In this document: positions 32,719 to 41,608 of the stretch, one piece after another
Numbering within the stretch: the first letter of the stretch is position 1
Layout of the letters: each line of letters starts with the position of its first letter
Source of the DNA: Ga0077536 sp035325705
GTDB taxonomy: Bacteria > Pseudomonadota > Gammaproteobacteria > Ga0077536
Assembly: GCA_035325705.1 (NCBI GenBank)
Contig: DAOKZI010000024.1
Location: 3,450-67,449 of the forward strand
DNA: 64,000 bases
Direction: 5' to 3'
Made by a program: the position numbers and the translations under genes
The notes under the pieces: generated by a model
Told to the model about the DNA's origin: nothing
What the model saw: only the letters and a program-made list of their open reading frames with translations
Databases searched by the model: none

Positions 32719-33525
32719 TCACTTGCCCTCGAATTTCGGCGCGCGCTTTTCGAAGAAGGAGTTGACGGCCTCGACGTGATCGTCGGTGCGCTGGACCAGC
32801 ACCTGCATCGCGGCCGACATCTCCATGATCGTGTCGAAGCTCGCCGTCAGCCCGTCGCGCATCAGGCGTTTGGTCATGCGCAGCGCCTGCGGCGGTTGCG
32901 CGCAGATCTTCGACGCCAGCTTCTCGGCCTCCGCCATCAGCTCGCCGTCCGGATAGACCTCGGACACGAGGCCCCATTCGCGTGCCGTCTGGGCGTCGAC
33001 GACCTCGCCGGTGAAGTAGAGCTGCGCGGCGCGCGACCAGCCGATGATCCGCGGCAGCAGCCAGGCCCCGCCGTCGCCGGGAATGAGGCCGATCTTGAGG
33101 AAGGTCGCGCCGAACTTCGCGCTCGCCGCGGACAGGCGGATGTCGCACAGCGAGGCGACGTCGCCGCCGAGACCGATCGCCGGACCGTTGATCGCGCCGA
33201 TCATCGGCACCTCGATGCTCCACATCGCCTTGATGATGCCGTGGATGCTGTCGCGGTAGTGATCGCGCAGCCGGAGGTTGTCGACGCCGAACTCGCCGCT
33301 GCGATCGCGCATCGCCTTCAGATCGCCGCCGGCGGAAAACGCGCTGCCGGCGCCGGTCATGATCACGCAGCGCAGATCGAAATCGCCGTTGATGCGCGCG
33401 GCCATCGCCTTGAACTGCTCGCCGTCGCCGGCGAGACCGAGCGGATTGCGCTTGTCGGGGCGGTTCAGCGTCAGATAGCCGACGTGGCCGCGCTTGTCGA
33501 AGAGGAGGAGATCACCGTTGCTCAT
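32719..33525 (-). CDS. Enoyl-CoA hydratase/isomerase family protein (last gene of the catabolic operon)
   Basis: A 268-residue crotonase with AGSAFSAGGDLKAM (oxyanion hole), INGPAIGLGGDVASLCDIRLS and FLKIGLIPGDGGAWLLPRIIG. The two glutamates of classical hydratases are not present: the GGxE position reads GGD and the second position is in the FLKIG stretch. The acidic residue in IPGDGG is in the region used by PaaG-type isomerases. It may therefore isomerise double bonds or act on an unusual acyl-CoA. It follows the acyl-CoA dehydrogenase gene by 31 bases. Confidence 0.85.
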   Translation of the reverse strand: MSNGDLLLFDKRGHVGYLTLNRPDKRNPLGLAGDGEQFKAMAARINGDFDLRCVIMTGAGSAFSAGGDLKAMRDRSGEFGVDNLRLRDHYRDSIHGIIKAMWSIEVPMIGAINGPAIGLGGDVASLCDIRLSAASAKFGATFLKIGLIPGDGGAWLLPRIIGWSRAAQLYFTGEVVDAQTAREWGLVSEVYPDGELMAEAEKLASKICAQPPQALRMTKRLMRDGLTASFDTIMEMSAAMQVLVQRTDDHVEAVNSFFEKRAPKFEGK

Positions 33526-33556
33526 GCTTGCTTTCCGTGTTCGTTCGAGGATTCGT

Positions 33557-34597
33557 TCAGTGGGTCAGACAGGCCCACAGCCGATCGCCGCCCTGCTCGA
33601 CGGCCATGCGGCCCAACACTTCGCCCCATTCGCCGTGGGCACCGAATTCCGCGCGCCAGGACCACAGTCGCCGGGTCAGGAACTGCAGCGCGTATTCGTA
33701 GGTGAAGCCGATCGCACCGTGTACCTGATGGCTGATCCGCGTCAGCATCTCCACCGCCTCGCTCGCGCGGCACTTGGCCGCGGCGATTTCGAAGCGCGCG
33801 TCGCGCCCGGACGGCCTGAAGCCGCGATCGTCGAGCACCGTGAAGGCGGTGTGCGCGATGGTATCGACCGAGGCCATGCCGCCGGCGAGCTCGGCGAGCT
33901 GATGCTGGATCGCCTGGAACTGCGACAAGAGGCGGCCGAACTGCTCGCGTTCGGAGGTGTAGCGCACCGACAGTTCGAGACAGGCCGCGGCGGCGCCCGC
34001 GATCTGCGCCGCGCGCAGCAGCGCGCCGAGCCAGCGCACGCAGTCTGCCGGCAGATCGAGCGCATGCAGGCCGCGCGGGTGCGCGCGCTCGAAGCGCACG
34101 GTGTCGCGCGGCTCGCGCGCGAGATTCGACTCCTCGCGAATGCTGACGGAGGCGGTGTCGAAGACGGCGAGGCGGCCGTCGCCCGTGGTGCCGACGAAGG
34201 CGGCGGCATCGCGTCCCCACGGCACGCGCGGGACTTCGCCGCTGAAGCTGCCGTCCGCGGCCAGCGCGATCGGCGCGGGCAACAGGCCGATCGCGCCGTC
34301 GACGAGCGGTGCACCCGCGCGCTCGAGCAGCCACAGCCCGAGCATCGTCTCCGGGATCGGCAGCGGCACGCCGTAGCGGCCGCAGGCGCGCACGACGACG
34401 TAGGCGTCGGCCCAGCCCGCGTTCATGCCGCCGCCGCTCTCGCTGACGAGCACCTGCGTCAGGCCCTGCTCCTGCGCGAGCGCCCACAGCTCGCGCGAGA
34501 AGCCCGCGTCTTCGACCGCGGTGAGGAATTCGCGATCGACGCGCGCGGCGAACAGCCGCGTGACGCTGTCGTCGAGTATCTGCTGCAGTTCGTTCAT
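33557..34597 (-). CDS. Acyl-CoA dehydrogenase family protein, small divergent subunit-like
   Basis: A 346-residue protein starting at 34597 (MNELQQILDDSVTRLF) with an ATGA overlap to the upstream acyl-CoA dehydrogenase; the longer frame to 34885 is a shadow of that gene. The N-terminal part is degenerate compared with standard acyl-CoA dehydrogenases (GVPLPIPETMLGLWLLERAG). The C-terminal helical domain is clear (YTSEREQFGRLLSQFQAIQHQLAELAG, HGAIGFTYEYALQFLTRRL). This form is known from heteromeric enzymes such as the FadE28/FadE29 pair of steroid side-chain degradation. A heterotetramer with the product of the preceding gene is likely. Confidence 0.82.
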   Translation of the reverse strand: MNELQQILDDSVTRLFAARVDREFLTAVEDAGFSRELWALAQEQGLTQVLVSESGGGMNAGWADAYVVVRACGRYGVPLPIPETMLGLWLLERAGAPLVDGAIGLLPAPIALAADGSFSGEVPRVPWGRDAAAFVGTTGDGRLAVFDTASVSIREESNLAREPRDTVRFERAHPRGLHALDLPADCVRWLGALLRAAQIAGAAAACLELSVRYTSEREQFGRLLSQFQAIQHQLAELAGGMASVDTIAHTAFTVLDDRGFRPSGRDARFEIAAAKCRASEAVEMLTRISHQVHGAIGFTYEYALQFLTRRLWSWRAEFGAHGEWGEVLGRMAVEQGGDRLWACLTH

Positions 34598-35757
34598 CGG
34601 ACCCCCAGGCCGCGCGCGATGATGCCGCGCAGGATTTCGAGCGTGCCCCCGCGCAGCGAGAACGACGGGGCGAGTTGCATGAGATTGCCGAGCACCTGCT
34701 GATAGTCGCTGCCGGTGTCGGCGAGCGTCGGCTCGAGCGCGACCAGCTCCTGGGCGAGTCCGGGCAGGCGCTGCTCGAACTGGCAGCCGAGATCCTTGAC
34801 GATCGACGCCTGCAAACCGGGATCGACGCCTTCGTTCAGCATGCCGGCGACGGCGAGCGACATATTGCGCAGCGTCGCCGCCCATGCGACCTCGGCGCCG
34901 ATCTTCGCGAGCACGCTGGGGCTCGCCCGATCCTTCACCTCGTCGATGAGCTTGCTGAGCAGGATGAAGCAGGACAGGTAGCGCTCGGGGCCGCTGCGCT
35001 CGAAGGCGAGCTCGGCGGTGACCTGCTTCCAGCCTTCGCCTTCCTTGCCGAGCAGCGCATCGGGCGGCAGCAGCGCGTCCTCGAACACCACCTCGTTGAA
35101 GTGGCGGCGCCCGGTCAGATCCTTGATCGGGCGCGGCGTGATGCCCTTGGTCTGCTGCAAATCGATCAGGAACTGCGACAGGCCGCGATGCTTGCTCTCG
35201 GCGCTGCTGTCGGTGCGCAGGAGCGCGATCATGTAGTCGGCGCGGTGCGCGTTCGTGGTCCAGATCTTCGTGCCGTTGACGAGCCAGCCGTCGGCGACGC
35301 GCTCGGCCTTGGTGCGCACCGACGCGAGATCCGAGCCCGAGTTCGGCTCGCTCATGCCGATGCAGAAGCAGATCTCGCCTTTGGTGATGCCGGGGATGAT
35401 CTTCTGCTTCTGCTCCTCGCTGCCGTAGCGCGCGATCACGGGGCCGCTCTGGCGATCGGCGATCCAGTGGAAGCCGACCGGCGCGCCGGCGGCGAGCGTT
35501 TCCTCGACGACGACGTAGCGCTCGAGCGCCGAGCGCTCGTGCCCGCCGTAGCGCTTGGGCAGCGCCATGCCGAGCCAGCCGCGCGCACCGAGCTTGCGGC
35601 TGAACTCGGGATCGAAGCCGTCCCAGGTGCTGCTGCGGACGACGGCGGAGTAGGGCGCGAGCGCCTCAGCGAGGAAGGCCCTGACCTCGCGGCGCAGAGG
35701 CGCCAGCGCGGCCGGCAGCTCATAGCGCGGGAAGCGTAGAACATCGATGTTCAGCAT
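34594..35757 (-). CDS. Acyl-CoA dehydrogenase, likely partner of the adjacent small subunit
   Basis: A 387-residue flavoprotein starting at 35757 (MLNIDVLRFPRYELP). FAD and substrate motifs are present: CFCIGMSEPNSGSDLASVRTKAER, VNGTKIWTTNAHRADYMIALLRT and LTGRRHFNEVVFEDALLP. The usual catalytic Glu of the YEGT motif is absent: the C-terminus reads SLRGGTLEILRGIIARGLG. This GGT form is common in steroid-type acyl-CoA dehydrogenases where the base is supplied elsewhere. The gene overlaps the next one by four bases, supporting a two-subunit enzyme that makes a 2-enoyl-CoA. Confidence 0.85.
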   Translation of the reverse strand: MLNIDVLRFPRYELPAALAPLRREVRAFLAEALAPYSAVVRSSTWDGFDPEFSRKLGARGWLGMALPKRYGGHERSALERYVVVEETLAAGAPVGFHWIADRQSGPVIARYGSEEQKQKIIPGITKGEICFCIGMSEPNSGSDLASVRTKAERVADGWLVNGTKIWTTNAHRADYMIALLRTDSSAESKHRGLSQFLIDLQQTKGITPRPIKDLTGRRHFNEVVFEDALLPPDALLGKEGEGWKQVTAELAFERSGPERYLSCFILLSKLIDEVKDRASPSVLAKIGAEVAWAATLRNMSLAVAGMLNEGVDPGLQASIVKDLGCQFEQRLPGLAQELVALEPTLADTGSDYQQVLGNLMQLAPSFSLRGGTLEILRGIIARGLGVR

Positions 35758-35774
35758 AGGAGTCTCCGGGCGCG

Positions 35775-36854
35775 CTAGGCCGGCGCACCGTGTCTGCGCG
35801 CATAGTGCCACGCGATCTCGGCGATTCTCTTCACCAGCTCGGGGCTGGTCTCGGCGTGCTCGTTGGCCGCCGTGCCTTCTTGGACGCGTTTGATGATGCC
35901 CTGATAGATTGCGCCGACGCGCCACAGCGTGTACGCGCGATAGTAGTCGATGCCGGGAATGTTCTTGCGGCCGACGAGCTCGCAGTAGCGCGCGATGTAC
36001 TCCTCCTCGGTCGGAATGCCGAGCGCTTTCAAGTCCAGCCCGCCGAGGGTGCTGACGCGCTCGCCCATCTGCGGCAGCAGCCACGGCAGCAGGTGATAGG
36101 TGAAGTCGCCGAGCGGATGGCCGATCGTCGACAGCTCCCAGTCGAGCACCGCGACGACGCGCGGCTCGGTCGGGTGGAAGATCATGTTGTCCATGCGATA
36201 GTCGCCGTGGACGATGGAGACGGCGTCATCGTGCGGGATGTTCTTCGGCAGCCAGTCGTTGAGCCGATCCATCAGCTCGATCTTGACCGTCTCGGAGGCG
36301 ACGTAATTCTTCGTCCAGCGGCTGATCTGGCGCGCGAAGTAGTCGGTGGGCTTGCCGAAATCCTCGAGGCCGACGGCCTTGTAGTCGATCTTCTGCAGTT
36401 GTGCGAGCGTCGTCACCTTGGCGTCGTAGATCTTCGCGCGTTCGGCCGGCGTCATGCCCGGCAGCGACATCTCCCACAGCACGCGGCCTTCGATCATCTC
36501 CATCACGTAGAACATCGTGCCGATGACGGACTCGTCGGTGCACAGGGCATAGGGCCGCGGCACCGGGAAGCCGACCCCGGACAGCGCCTTGATCACCCTG
36601 TACTCGCGGTCGACCGCATGCGCCGAGGGCAGCAGCGGCCCGGGCGGCTTGCGCCGGAGCACGTAGTTGCGGTTGCCGGTGACGAGCTGATAAGTCGGAT
36701 TCGACTGGCCGCCCTTGAAGCGGCGGAGCTCGAGCGGGCCCACGTAGTCCGGGATGACGGTCTTCAGATAAGCCTCGAGGCTGACCGCGTCGAGCTGCAG
36801 ATGCGGTTCGACCTGCTTGGTCCCGGAGAACTTTTCCTGGCGCGAATTGCTCAT
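35775..36854 (-). CDS. Phosphotransferase of the aminoglycoside-phosphotransferase fold (ACAD10/11 N-domain-like)
   Basis: A 359-residue kinase-like protein starting at 36854 (MSNSRQEKFSGTKQ). It has a nucleotide-binding lobe (FKGGQSNPTYQL, NYVLRRKPPG), the catalytic loop VHGDYRMDNMIFHP and the metal-binding VLDWELSTIGHPLGDFTY. Family knowledge: this type forms the N-terminal part of human ACAD10/ACAD11, where phosphorylation of 4-hydroxyacyl-CoAs has been reported, and it often neighbours acyl-CoA dehydrogenases in bacteria, as here. I infer phosphorylation of a hydroxyacyl-CoA so that the hydroxyl can be removed. Antibiotic resistance is unlikely. Confidence 0.85.
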   Translation of the reverse strand: MSNSRQEKFSGTKQVEPHLQLDAVSLEAYLKTVIPDYVGPLELRRFKGGQSNPTYQLVTGNRNYVLRRKPPGPLLPSAHAVDREYRVIKALSGVGFPVPRPYALCTDESVIGTMFYVMEMIEGRVLWEMSLPGMTPAERAKIYDAKVTTLAQLQKIDYKAVGLEDFGKPTDYFARQISRWTKNYVASETVKIELMDRLNDWLPKNIPHDDAVSIVHGDYRMDNMIFHPTEPRVVAVLDWELSTIGHPLGDFTYHLLPWLLPQMGERVSTLGGLDLKALGIPTEEEYIARYCELVGRKNIPGIDYYRAYTLWRVGAIYQGIIKRVQEGTAANEHAETSPELVKRIAEIAWHYARRHGAPA

Positions 36855-36904
36855 GCGTAATCTCTTCTGAAGGGGTTCGGGGGGCGTGATACGGGGCGGC
36901 GGTC

Positions 36905-38125
36905 TCAGCCGCGCGGGCCAGCGACGATGCCGGCGTCGTGCAGGCGGCCGATTTCGCCGCTGCTCATGCCGAGTAGATCGGCGAGGATCTCGTCCGTGTG
37001 CTCGCCGAGCCGCGGCGCGCGGCGCGCCGGCGCGCGGCTGACCGCGCCGAAATGCATCGGCTGGCCGGGCACCGGGTAGCTGCCGATGTCGGGCTGCTCG
37101 ACGAGATGATAAATCGGATTGTCGGGCGAGCAGTCGGGATCGCGATCGATGAGCTCCGCCATCGTCTGGTAGCGTCCCCAGCACACGCCGTTGGCGTCGA
37201 AGGCGGCGGCGATCTCGGCGAGCGTACGGCGCGCGAGCTGCTCGGCGAGCACGCCGGCGATGTCGCGGCGCGCGAGGTAGCGATTGCCTTCCCGATCGAG
37301 ATCGAGCCCGAGCTTGGCGCCCAGCGCCGCCATCGCGTCCTTGAGGCCCGTCGCGGCGAGCAGGCCGCTCCACATCTTGGGGCTGATCGCCATCACCATG
37401 ATCCGCGCGCCGTCGCTGGTAGTGAAATCGCGGCCGAACGCGCCGTAGAGATAATTGCCGCCGCGCGTGCGCTCGGTGCCGTTGATCTTGCGCTCGCCGA
37501 CGAAGCCGAGATGGCCGACGGCGGCGAGCGCGACGTCGGCGAGCGACATGTCGATCTTCTGGCCCCGGCCCGTGCGATCGCGGAAGCGCAGCGCCGTCAG
37601 GAGGCTGGTCGCGGCGAGCAGCGCGGCGCTGATGTCCCAGGCCGGCAGCACGTGATTGACCGGGCGCTCGTCGTCTTCGGGGCCGGTCAGGAACGGATAG
37701 CCGACCTTGGCGTTGACGGTGTAGTCGACCGCGGTGCCGCCGTGGCGATCGCCGACGATCGCGAGCTGGATCAGATCCGCGCGATGCCGGCACAGGGCCG
37801 CGTAGTCGAGCCAGCCCTTCGCCGGCAGGTTCGTCGACATGATGCCGCCGTCCGGGCCCGGCAGCGCGATCAGCCGCGTGACGAGGCTGCGACCTTCCTC
37901 GTGCCGCAGATCGACGCACAGCGAGCGCTTGCCCTTGTTCAGATCGGCCCAGTAGATGCTGTCGTTGCGCGCCGTCACGGGCCAGCGCCGGTAGTCGATG
38001 CCGCCGCCGATCTGATCGAAGCGGATCACGTCTGCGCCGAGCTGGGCGAGCGTCATGCCGCACATCGGCGCGGCGATGAAGGCCGAGGCCTCGACGATGC
38101 GCAGGCCCTGCAATAGATTCTGCAT
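36905..38125 (-). CDS. Class III CoA-transferase (CaiB/BaiF), mesaconyl-CoA transferase-like branch
   Basis: A 406-residue protein with GLRIVEASAFIAAPMCGMTLAQLGADVIRFDQIGGGIDYRRWPVT at the start (quoted here in part: LAQLGADVIRFD), LNKGKRSLCVDLR, and the likely nucleophilic Asp in LPAWDISAAL. Residues around GGGIDYRRWPV are like those of mesaconyl-CoA C1-C4 transferase (Mct) type enzymes, which move CoA within a molecule. Whether it does that or moves CoA between acids is not clear. It lies 50 bases before the kinase gene and three bases after the MaoC gene. Confidence 0.85.
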   Translation of the reverse strand: MQNLLQGLRIVEASAFIAAPMCGMTLAQLGADVIRFDQIGGGIDYRRWPVTARNDSIYWADLNKGKRSLCVDLRHEEGRSLVTRLIALPGPDGGIMSTNLPAKGWLDYAALCRHRADLIQLAIVGDRHGGTAVDYTVNAKVGYPFLTGPEDDERPVNHVLPAWDISAALLAATSLLTALRFRDRTGRGQKIDMSLADVALAAVGHLGFVGERKINGTERTRGGNYLYGAFGRDFTTSDGARIMVMAISPKMWSGLLAATGLKDAMAALGAKLGLDLDREGNRYLARRDIAGVLAEQLARRTLAEIAAAFDANGVCWGRYQTMAELIDRDPDCSPDNPIYHLVEQPDIGSYPVPGQPMHFGAVSRAPARRAPRLGEHTDEILADLLGMSSGEIGRLHDAGIVAGPRG

Positions 38126-38128
38126 GTG

Positions 38129-39001
38129 TCAGCTCTCCTTCGCGCCGCGCAGCTCCACGCGGCCGTGGCTGAGGACGGTGATCTCGCGCTCGACGCAGTC
38201 GGCGCTGAACGCGATTCTCTTCCAGTCGCGCCAGATCCGCACGCGCAGCGTCTCGCCGGGAAAGAACGGCGCGGCGAAGCGGACCTCGACGCGCGCGATC
38301 TCGGCCGCATCGTCGTCGAGACAAGTCTCCAGCACTTCACGCAGCGCGAGCCCCAGCGTGCAGCGCCCGTGCAGCAGCGGCCGCTCGAAGCCGGCGCGCG
38401 CGGCGACGGCGGGTGAGGCGTGCACGGGATTGAGATCGCCGTTCAGGCGGTAGAGCAAGGCCTGATGGCGCAGCGTCGGACGCGTCCTCGTCGCTTCGGC
38501 CGGCCGCGCCGGCGTCGGCTCGAGGGCGGGCGGCGCGAGGCCGGCGCTGCCGCCGCCGCCGTCACCGCGCGCGAGCACGCAGGAGCGCAAAGTCGCGAGG
38601 TGCAGGCCGTCGTTCTCGCTGTAGAGCTCCTTGCGCGTGTGGACGTAGGCCCCGCGCGCCGCGCCGCGATCGAGCACGGCGTCGACCCACACTTCCTCGC
38701 GCACGATTCCGGCCGGCGGCAGCCGCCGGGGCAAGTCCAGCCGTTCCTCGGCGTGCAGCATGCGCGGCAGATCGAGCGCGAGCCCGGGCACCGACGCGGG
38801 CATCCAGACCCCCTGCCAGCCGAGCACCAGCGGCAGCGTCGGCAGCACGCAGAGCCGTTCCTCGTAGACGTGGCGGAGCTGTCGCGTATCCAGCGGATCC
38901 TCGCCGTAGCCCAGCGACAGCGCATGGAGCATCGCGTCGACGCTGTGATAGGCCGTTTCCCCCGCGTGCAGGCGGGTGCCGACGAGCGCGACCAGACTCA
39001 T
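38129..39001 (-). CDS. MaoC/hydratase-2 (MFE-2 type) enoyl-CoA hydratase, copy 2
   Basis: A 290-residue double hot-dog protein starting at 39001 (MSLVALVGTRLHAGE), overlapping the previous gene by ATGA. The hydratase-2 motif is YRLNGDLNPVHASPAVAARAG, with the Asp and His needed for water addition, followed by FERPLLHGRCTLG. The N-terminal half has LPRMLHAEERLDLPRRLPPAG and VDAVLDRGAARGAYVHTRKEL, as in the MFE-2 hydratase 2 domain. It differs from copy 1 and may pair with it or act on another intermediate. Hydration would give (3R)-hydroxyacyl-CoA for the SDR of this operon. Confidence 0.85.
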   Translation of the reverse strand: MSLVALVGTRLHAGETAYHSVDAMLHALSLGYGEDPLDTRQLRHVYEERLCVLPTLPLVLGWQGVWMPASVPGLALDLPRMLHAEERLDLPRRLPPAGIVREEVWVDAVLDRGAARGAYVHTRKELYSENDGLHLATLRSCVLARGDGGGGSAGLAPPALEPTPARPAEATRTRPTLRHQALLYRLNGDLNPVHASPAVAARAGFERPLLHGRCTLGLALREVLETCLDDDAAEIARVEVRFAAPFFPGETLRVRIWRDWKRIAFSADCVEREITVLSHGRVELRGAKES

Positions 39002-39861
39002 CGCGCCGCCACGACGGCGACGCCCTGGCCGAGCACGGTGACGCCGCGCTCGACGCTGGCCGCGTCGAAGAGCACGCGCCCGTCTTCCCGCCACAGGCGC
39101 GTGCGCAGCGTCTCGCCGGGATAGAACGGCGCGGTGAAGCGCACGCGCATGGACTTCAGCCGCGTCGCGTCGTAATCGCAGCAGTGGCGGAGCAGCGCGT
39201 GCTGGGCGACGGCCATCGTGCAGCGGCCGTGCAGGATCGGGCGCTCGAAGCCGCCCTGGCGCGCGACGGCGGGATCGGCGTGTAGTGGATTGAAGTCGCC
39301 GCAGAGCCGGTACAAGAGCGCCTGTTGCGGCAAGGTCGGCAGCTCGCACACCGCGTCGGGCGCGCGCGCCGGCAGCGCGAAGGTCGCGGCCCGCGGCGCC
39401 TCGCCGCCGCCGCCGAGACCCCCGTCGCCGCGCGCGACGCTGATCGTATTCACCGTGGCGAGCAGCGCGTCGTCCTCGGCGCGCCGCACTTCCTTGCGCG
39501 AGTGGATGTAGGCGCCCTTGTCGGCGCCGCGATCGACGATTGCGATCACCGTCGTGCGGCCCGTGACCGTGCCGGCCGCGGGCAGCGGCGCGTGGATCAC
39601 GAACTCCTCTTCGGCGTGCAGCACCTTCGCCCAATCGACGAAATACTCGGGTTTGCGCAGCCAGAAGCCCGGGTAGGCGAGCACGAGGCAGAGCGAGGGC
39701 AGGGCGAGAAGGTTTTCCTCGTAGACGTAGCGCAACTGCGCGGGGTCCAGCGGATCGGTGCCCAGGCCCGTCGCCAGCGCGTAGAGCATCGTGTCCTCGA
39801 CGCGGTAGCGCGCGGTGCGCGCGTCGACGACGCGCCCGACCAATTCATCCGGGTGGAGCAT
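38998..39861 (-). CDS. MaoC/hydratase-2 (MFE-2 type) enoyl-CoA hydratase, copy 1
   Basis: A 287-residue protein that closely follows the human peroxisomal MFE-2 hydratase 2 pattern: VLHAEEEFVIHAPLPAAGTV, DRGADKGAYIHSRKEV, LPQQALLYRLCGDFNPLHADP and GFERPILHGRCTMAV, then a C-terminal FYPGETLRTRLWREDGRVLF. Catalytic Asp and His lie in GDFNPLH. The gene starts 24 bases after the acyl-CoA dehydrogenase and overlaps copy 2. It should hydrate trans-2-enoyl-CoAs to the (3R)-hydroxy form. Confidence 0.87.
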   Translation of the reverse strand: MLHPDELVGRVVDARTARYRVEDTMLYALATGLGTDPLDPAQLRYVYEENLLALPSLCLVLAYPGFWLRKPEYFVDWAKVLHAEEEFVIHAPLPAAGTVTGRTTVIAIVDRGADKGAYIHSRKEVRRAEDDALLATVNTISVARGDGGLGGGGEAPRAATFALPARAPDAVCELPTLPQQALLYRLCGDFNPLHADPAVARQGGFERPILHGRCTMAVAQHALLRHCCDYDATRLKSMRVRFTAPFYPGETLRTRLWREDGRVLFDAASVERGVTVLGQGVAVVAAR

Positions 39862-39885
39862 GCGGTGGATCTCGATGCTGGGCGT

Positions 39886-41577
39886 TCAGGCGATGCCGGG
39901 CACGGTGGCGAGCTTCTCGCGCGCGACGACCTTCAGCGCCAGCGTTTCCTCGGCGCCCTCGAAAATCGACAGCACGCGCGCATCGACGAAGTAGCGGCTG
40001 ACCGCCGTCTCTTCCGAGTAGCCCATGCCGCCGTGGATCTGCAGCGCCTCGCGCGTGAGCTGCTCGGCCGCGCGGCAGGCATAGAGCTTGACGAGGCTCG
40101 CCTCCATCTGGCCCTGGCCTTCGTCCATCAGGCGCGCGACGTGATAGGTCATCTCGCGGCAGGCGCGCAAGGAAGCGCCGAGCAGCGCGAGCTTGGCGAG
40201 CGTGAGCTGGTAGTCGGCGAGCCGCTTGCCGAAGACCTTGCGCTCCTGCGCGTAGCGCGCGGCGGCGTCGAAGGCCGCGCGCATCAGGCCGCAGGCGCGC
40301 GCCGCAGTCTGTAGGCGGCCGCCGGCGAAGCCCGCCATCGTCAGGTAGAAGCCCTTGCCTTCGGCGCCCGGGCCGCCGACGAGATTCCCCGCGGGCACGA
40401 ACACGTTGTCGAAGAACAGCGTGAACGAGTGCATGCCGCGATAGCCCAGCGTCGGGATCGCCTGGCCGGACAGCGTGCCGCCGCCGGGCTGGCGGTATTC
40501 GAAAGCGTGCTCATCGGTCGACGGTTTTTCGAGCAGGAACAGCGAGAGGCCGCGATGACCGGCGGCGCCGTCGGGATCGGTGCGCGCGAGGATCAGCACG
40601 AGACCCGCCTTGCCGGCGAAGGTGCACCAGGCCTTGGCGCCGTTCAGCAGCCAGCCGCCCTCGGTGCGCGTCGCCTTCAGGCGCACCGCGGCGACGTCCG
40701 AGCCGCAGTCCGGCTCGGTGACCGCGATCGCGCACAGCGGCTGGCCCTGCGCGATGCCGGGCAGCCACTTCGCCTGCTGCTCGCGATCGCCGCCCGCGAG
40801 CAGCGCGCGAGCCATGATCTCGGGGCGGGTCAGCGGGCTGCCGGCCGCCGCGAGCGAGCCGCGCGAGAGCTCCTCGGTGACCACGACCATCGCGAGATTG
40901 TCGTGGCCGCCGTCCGGCGCCGTGCCGCCGAAGCGCTCGGGTATCGACAGCGCGAAACAGCCCATGTCGGCGATTTCGCGGAGGATCTCGTCCGGGATCG
41001 TCAGATCTTCGCGGTGGATCTTTTCGGCGCGCGGGGCAACGACTTCCTCGGCGACGCGCGCGAAGCTCGCGGCGATGATCTGCTTGTCCTCCGGCAGCAG
41101 CGAGCGGCCGCAGCCGCCGGCCGCCAGCACGCGAGCGCCCGTCGCCGCGAGATGCGCCGGCGCGAGCCAGCGCCGGCAGAACGCGAGCAGGGCTTCGTCC
41201 TCGAAGCTCGCGCAGTAGCGCGCGCTGTCGATGCCGATCGCGTGGCGCACCCGGTCGATGCGGCTGCGAATCTTGACCGTCGCGTCGGCCGCGAAGGCGA
41301 GCGCGAGCGTCGTCTCGAGCTCTGCGGCATCGGCGTCCGCGCAGGTCTTTGCATAGCCGAGCATCTCGCGCATCGCGTGCAGCTCGGCGCTCGCGAACAC
41401 GAGCTCATAGCCGACGACCTGTGCGTCGTCCAGGCCTTCGTTCAGGCCGGTGTCGCGTTCGATGCAGCCGCGCAGGCGGCCCCAGGCGTCGGTGACGAAG
41501 GCCTCCAGCCGCGCGTGCAGGGCGAGGCCTTCGGCGAGGGCGGATGGCGTCGCGTCGGGAAGTCGGGACTGGCTCAT
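39886..41577 (-). CDS. Long acyl-CoA dehydrogenase with N-terminal helical extension
   Basis: A 563-residue protein. About 160 N-terminal residues are helical and lie outside the standard fold (DAQVVGYELVFASAELHAMREMLGYAK). They are followed by a full acyl-CoA dehydrogenase: CAIAVTEPDCGSDVAAVRLKAT, LNGAKAWCTFAGKAGLVLILARTD, RYAQERKVFGKRLADYQL, QIHGGMGYSEET and the FEGAEE motif that carries the catalytic Glu. The length and extension recall methylsuccinyl-CoA dehydrogenase (Mcd), but other long dehydrogenases share them, so the substrate is open. It is the second gene of the operon, 31 bases after the SDR. Confidence 0.85.
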   Translation of the reverse strand: MSQSRLPDATPSALAEGLALHARLEAFVTDAWGRLRGCIERDTGLNEGLDDAQVVGYELVFASAELHAMREMLGYAKTCADADAAELETTLALAFAADATVKIRSRIDRVRHAIGIDSARYCASFEDEALLAFCRRWLAPAHLAATGARVLAAGGCGRSLLPEDKQIIAASFARVAEEVVAPRAEKIHREDLTIPDEILREIADMGCFALSIPERFGGTAPDGGHDNLAMVVVTEELSRGSLAAAGSPLTRPEIMARALLAGGDREQQAKWLPGIAQGQPLCAIAVTEPDCGSDVAAVRLKATRTEGGWLLNGAKAWCTFAGKAGLVLILARTDPDGAAGHRGLSLFLLEKPSTDEHAFEYRQPGGGTLSGQAIPTLGYRGMHSFTLFFDNVFVPAGNLVGGPGAEGKGFYLTMAGFAGGRLQTAARACGLMRAAFDAAARYAQERKVFGKRLADYQLTLAKLALLGASLRACREMTYHVARLMDEGQGQMEASLVKLYACRAAEQLTREALQIHGGMGYSEETAVSRYFVDARVLSIFEGAEETLALKVVAREKLATVPGIA

Positions 41578-41608
41578 GCGTGTTCCTCCGCCCGCGCCCT
41601 GCGCGGTC

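Noticed and set aside
35775..36854. Aminoglycoside resistance gene.
   Set aside because: Although the fold is that of aminoglycoside phosphotransferases, the context between CoA-transferase and acyl-CoA dehydrogenases and the ACAD10/11-like residues point to acyl-CoA metabolism.
36905..41577. The idea that the Mct-like CoA-transferase, MaoC proteins and long dehydrogenase form a mesaconyl/methylsuccinyl-CoA pathway as in the 3-hydroxypropionate bicycle.
   Set aside because: The MaoC proteins and the SDR match the MFE-2 hydratase 2 and dehydrogenase halves much better, and no citramalyl- or malyl-CoA lyase is present. It is kept only as a weak alternative for the CoA-transferase and the long dehydrogenase.
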